Of a DNA stretch of 62,151 bases, positions 60,102 through 62,151 are shown in pieces (position 1 is the first letter of the stretch; each line of letters opens with the position of its first letter). Where the stretch lies: assembly GCA_945952225.1 (NCBI GenBank), contig CAMFHP010000039.1, positions 1 to 62,151 on the forward strand, written 5' to 3'. Position numbers and translations under genes: made by a program. The notes below the pieces were generated by a model. It was not told the origin of the DNA. It saw nothing but the letters and a program-made list of their open reading frames with translations, and did no database searches. This DNA is from an uncultured Myxococcaceae bacterium (GTDB taxonomy: Bacteria > Myxococcota_A > Polyangia > Polyangiales > Ga0077539).

Positions 60102-61763
60102 TTAGACCGCGCGCGCGCGCCGACGCCTCGCGACGAGCGCCACGAGGATCCACCCGACGCCGCGCCCTCCCGCGGTGCGCGCCCCCGCACGGCACCCACA
60201 TCCCGCATCGACCGCAGGCCCGTCACGCATCGCATCCAGCACGCTCCCATCGCTCACCGCATCGACCGCACGCACGTCACTCCCCGCATCCAGCACGCTT
60301 CCATCGCTCACCGCGTCCAGCACGCTCCCATCGCTCAACGCATCGACCGCGCGCACGTCCTCCATCGCATCGACCGCGCGCACATCCGCCATCGCATCCA
60401 TCGCACGGACGTCCTCCGTCGCATCGCGCACGCTCGCATCGCTCCCCGCGTCGACGGCCACCCCATCGAGCGCCATCGCATCGGAGCTCGCATCCACCGC
60501 GCCCGCGTCGAGCGGGCCCGCGGTGACGTCGAGGCGATACACGCGGCCCGACGTGGTGGCCGTGTAGAGGTTGCGTCCGTCGAGGGCGAAGGCGTTGGCG
60601 TCGCCGCGTCCGTTGCCGTCAACCCAGAGCGCCATGCCGGGCACCATGAAGGTCTCGCGGATGCCGCCATTCGCAGCGGCCCAATCGACACCGTTGCGCG
60701 ACGCAAAGATGCCACCGGGCACGGCGCGTCCCATCGCGTCGACGGAGTCGTGACCGCTGTGAAGAAACACCCCCTCCGTCGGGTGCACGGCGAACTGGAG
60801 CCTTCCGCCGAGAAACCCATCGGGCACGCCCCGCGCGACGGTGAAGGTGCGCGTCGCGCGGTCGACCACGTAGAGGTGCGTCGCGTCGGCGGCGGGCGTG
60901 GAACCGTGTCCGATGAAGCCGTGCACGACGAGCCTCCCATCGCCCAGCACGCCGAGGCCGTAGACGTTGCCGAGGTTGGTGAGCACGGCCAGCGCGCTCG
61001 TCACGTTGTCTGCGTCGGGATCTGCCGGATGCCACGTCGCGCCGCGGTCGATGGATCGCACGACGCCGCCGGTCTCCGTGCCCACGAGCACCTCGCCCCC
61101 GTCGGTGAAGGCGAGGCTGTAGAGCGCGCCGAGGTCGTTTGCGCCGAGGGCCCGCGTCGGAAAGTACGTGGGATGCGACGCCCGTACGAGCGCGCTCACA
61201 TCGAGGTAGCGAAAGCTCCGTCCGTCATCGGTGGAGAGGTACGCACCATGCCACTGACAGAGTCCCCAGAGGTCTCCATTGGGCGCACGTTCGAGACGGA
61301 ACAGGTTGTGTCCGCAGACGTTCGCCGCGGGGGTGACGGGCGGTGCGATCCATCGCGCCGCGGATTCATCCCAGGTCATGATCATCGGCGCGGTGTTGTC
61401 GGAACGACCGTTTGCCGAGAGGCCCACCACGGGCTCTCCGCGGCGGTTGGTGGTCATCGAGAACACGTTGGCGGGCATCATTCCCGTGGCGGGCGGCGGA
61501 AGCGGAAACGACGGCATGCGCACGAAGCCCGACGCCAGGTCATCGACGCGCCCACGCCACACGGCACTGGCCCCATCGGGCGTGAGCATCAGGAACGAGT
61601 AGTACACATCGCGCGCCGGCCGCGGCGCCACGGCGAGCACGGGATAGGTTCCCGCGCGCAACCCCTCGACGACGCGCGTCCACGTCTGCGCAGAGGCCGC
61701 CGTCGACGAGACCGTGGTGAGCAGACCGAGGAGCACCGCACCGCACCGGGGAGAGAACGCCAT
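60102..61763 (-). CDS. secreted beta-propeller-like protein with repeat linker and MYXO-CTERM-type tail
   Basis: The 553-residue protein has a clear signal peptide (AVLLGLLTTVSSTAASA). Residues about 30-420 have recurrent beta units (YLSTDDGRSFRYLD, VRSIDRGATWHPAD, FASRNGVDWAA), the repeated S-x-D-x-G-x-x-W blocks of sialidase/BNR-type propellers. An Asp/Val/Ala-rich linker of eight 9-residue repeats follows. The end is CGCRAG, a hydrophobic segment and RRRRAR, the MYXO-CTERM arrangement, so it is probably delivered to the cell surface. Propeller function (glycan binding or hydrolysis) is unknown. The ATG at 61763 is preferred to 61781. Confidence 0.82.
   Translation of the reverse strand: MAFSPRCGAVLLGLLTTVSSTAASAQTWTRVVEGLRAGTYPVLAVAPRPARDVYYSFLMLTPDGASAVWRGRVDDLASGFVRMPSFPLPPPATGMMPANVFSMTTNRRGEPVVGLSANGRSDNTAPMIMTWDESAARWIAPPVTPAANVCGHNLFRLERAPNGDLWGLCQWHGAYLSTDDGRSFRYLDVSALVRASHPTYFPTRALGANDLGALYSLAFTDGGEVLVGTETGGVVRSIDRGATWHPADPDADNVTSALAVLTNLGNVYGLGVLGDGRLVVHGFIGHGSTPAADATHLYVVDRATRTFTVARGVPDGFLGGRLQFAVHPTEGVFLHSGHDSVDAMGRAVPGGIFASRNGVDWAAANGGIRETFMVPGMALWVDGNGRGDANAFALDGRNLYTATTSGRVYRLDVTAGPLDAGAVDASSDAMALDGVAVDAGSDASVRDATEDVRAMDAMADVRAVDAMEDVRAVDALSDGSVLDAVSDGSVLDAGSDVRAVDAVSDGSVLDAMRDGPAVDAGCGCRAGARTAGGRGVGWILVALVARRRRARAV
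60204..60419 (-). repeat. 27-bp in-frame tandem repeat in the MYXO-CTERM propeller gene
   Basis: Eight consecutive 27-bp units encode 9-residue repeats of two alternating kinds, x-x-DVRAVDA and x-SDGSVLDA. They form the linker between the propeller and the C-terminal anchor. The unit copies differ by a few bases, so the array is old enough to have diverged. Confidence 0.85.
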
Positions 61764-62043
61764 GGCCCGGCACCGCTGCAACGCCCGCTCCGCACGTGTT
61801 TTCTCGCAGAAGTCGCAGCCCTACCGATGTGGGTTGTACGGCGTTCCGCACAACGGAGTGCGCCCCTCCGCACAATCGCCGACGGAGGGTCACCCGATCG
61901 CGCGCATCGCCGCCATCCCGACCGCGCCCGGCGCGCTCAGCGGAACACGTCGTCGGCCGTCACCGCGGTGAGCGCGCGTTGGAACCCAGGGCGGGCGCAC
62001 CAAATCTGCTTGAGTTCTCGGGCAATCGCGATAGGGGCGATTC
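61764..62043. other. 280-bp divergent control region with a 22-bp-spaced direct repeat
   Basis: There is no gene in this gap between the leftward propeller gene and the rightward partial gene. The 9-mer TCCGCACAA occurs at 61845-61853 and again at 61867-61875, 22 bp apart (about two helical turns), which suits a pair of operator half-sites. No convincing -35/-10 pair was seen. Regulator and function are unknown. Confidence 0.4.
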
Positions 62044-62151
62044 ATGGAGAGCTCCAGTCCCCCGAAGGTCGGCGAGGTGCTCGCAAAGCACTTCGAGGGG
62101 ACCGTTCCAACCGGCCCGATCCGAGCGTCGGAGTTGCGTAGAGTCGCCGCC
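62044..62151 (+). CDS. 5' end of a gene cut by the window edge
   Basis: An ATG at 62044 opens a frame of 36 codons that reaches the end of the window without a stop. The peptide begins MESSSPPKVGEVLAKHFEG and is not recognised. Its start follows the divergent control region, so it is probably real, but too little is visible to say what it encodes. Confidence 0.5.
   Translation, partial: MESSSPPKVGEVLAKHFEGTVPTGPIRASELRRVAA

Noticed and set aside
60204-60419. A possible CRISPR array
   Set aside because: The units are contiguous, in frame and 27 bp long, with no spacers, and lie inside a coding gene. No cas genes are near.
59871-62141. A 756-codon open frame on the plus strand
   Set aside because: It runs antisense through the exported-protein and MYXO-CTERM propeller genes. 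Its composition (Arg/His/Ser/Pro-rich repeats) mirrors the DNA repeats on the other strand.

Overview
This 62 kb window comes from a very GC-rich bacterial chromosome. The repertoire points to a myxobacterium (Myxococcota), most likely of the Polyangiales/Sandaracinus kind. It has many cysteine-rich lipoproteins with Asp/Ala/Thr-rich linkers, two secreted proteins with a MYXO-CTERM-type tail (Cys-x-Cys, one membrane segment, Arg cluster), a PknB-type Ser/Thr kinase, a CHAT-domain protein, dynamin-like GTPases and no insertion sequences. Coding is dense on both strands, several start codons are GTG, and many neighbours overlap by an ATGA-type junction. The taxonomic call is an inference from gene content.

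Layout. 1-290: two tRNA-Gly(GCC) genes (the first cut by the window edge) and a terminator. 380-4194 (minus): Ser/Thr kinase, metallo-beta-lactamase hydrolase and VanW protein, the first two translationally coupled. 4301-7132 (plus): a zinc-ribbon/coiled-coil membrane protein and an aldehyde dehydrogenase. 7200-12947: two cysteine-containing lipoproteins, a large membrane-anchored unknown, MsrB and a DnaQ-like exonuclease. 13008-16822 (plus): a MYXO-CTERM protein followed by two tandem, overlapping, paralogous GTPases. 16829-23064 (minus): a SUMF1-fold lipoprotein, a 1534-residue metzincin-type lipoprotein and a universal stress protein. 23263-31025: TauE/SafE exporter, Cys-rich lipoprotein, TerB-phosphatase fusion, glucokinase, HisC, a small lipoprotein and a TerC protein.

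31026-36604 is a phosphate-starvation locus. phoB-phoR run leftward and pstB-phoU-permease-permease run rightward from a shared control region with 7-4-7 Pho-box-like repeats on each strand. No pstS lies in the window, and PstB lacks the usual Q-loop and signature residues. 36669-42441 holds phosphatidylserine synthase, proline iminopeptidase, a membrane glycosyltransferase-like protein, an orphan response regulator and a lipoprotein. 42501-46066 is a tightly coupled metallophosphoesterase-CHAT protease pair, the best candidate here for an undescribed stress or defence module.

46074-51509 (minus) carries a lipoprotein with about 100 cysteines, a phosphodiester-glycosidase-fold lipoprotein, a dynamin-like GTPase and an M48 protease. 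51685-55498 (plus) is a coupled run of a large membrane protein, an NAD(P)-binding sugar-epimerase-like protein and a methyltransferase-like protein. 55425-62151 contains hypotheticals, a DUF3943-type protein, a dienelactone hydrolase, a fatty-acid desaturase, a MYXO-CTERM beta-propeller protein and a truncated gene at the right edge.
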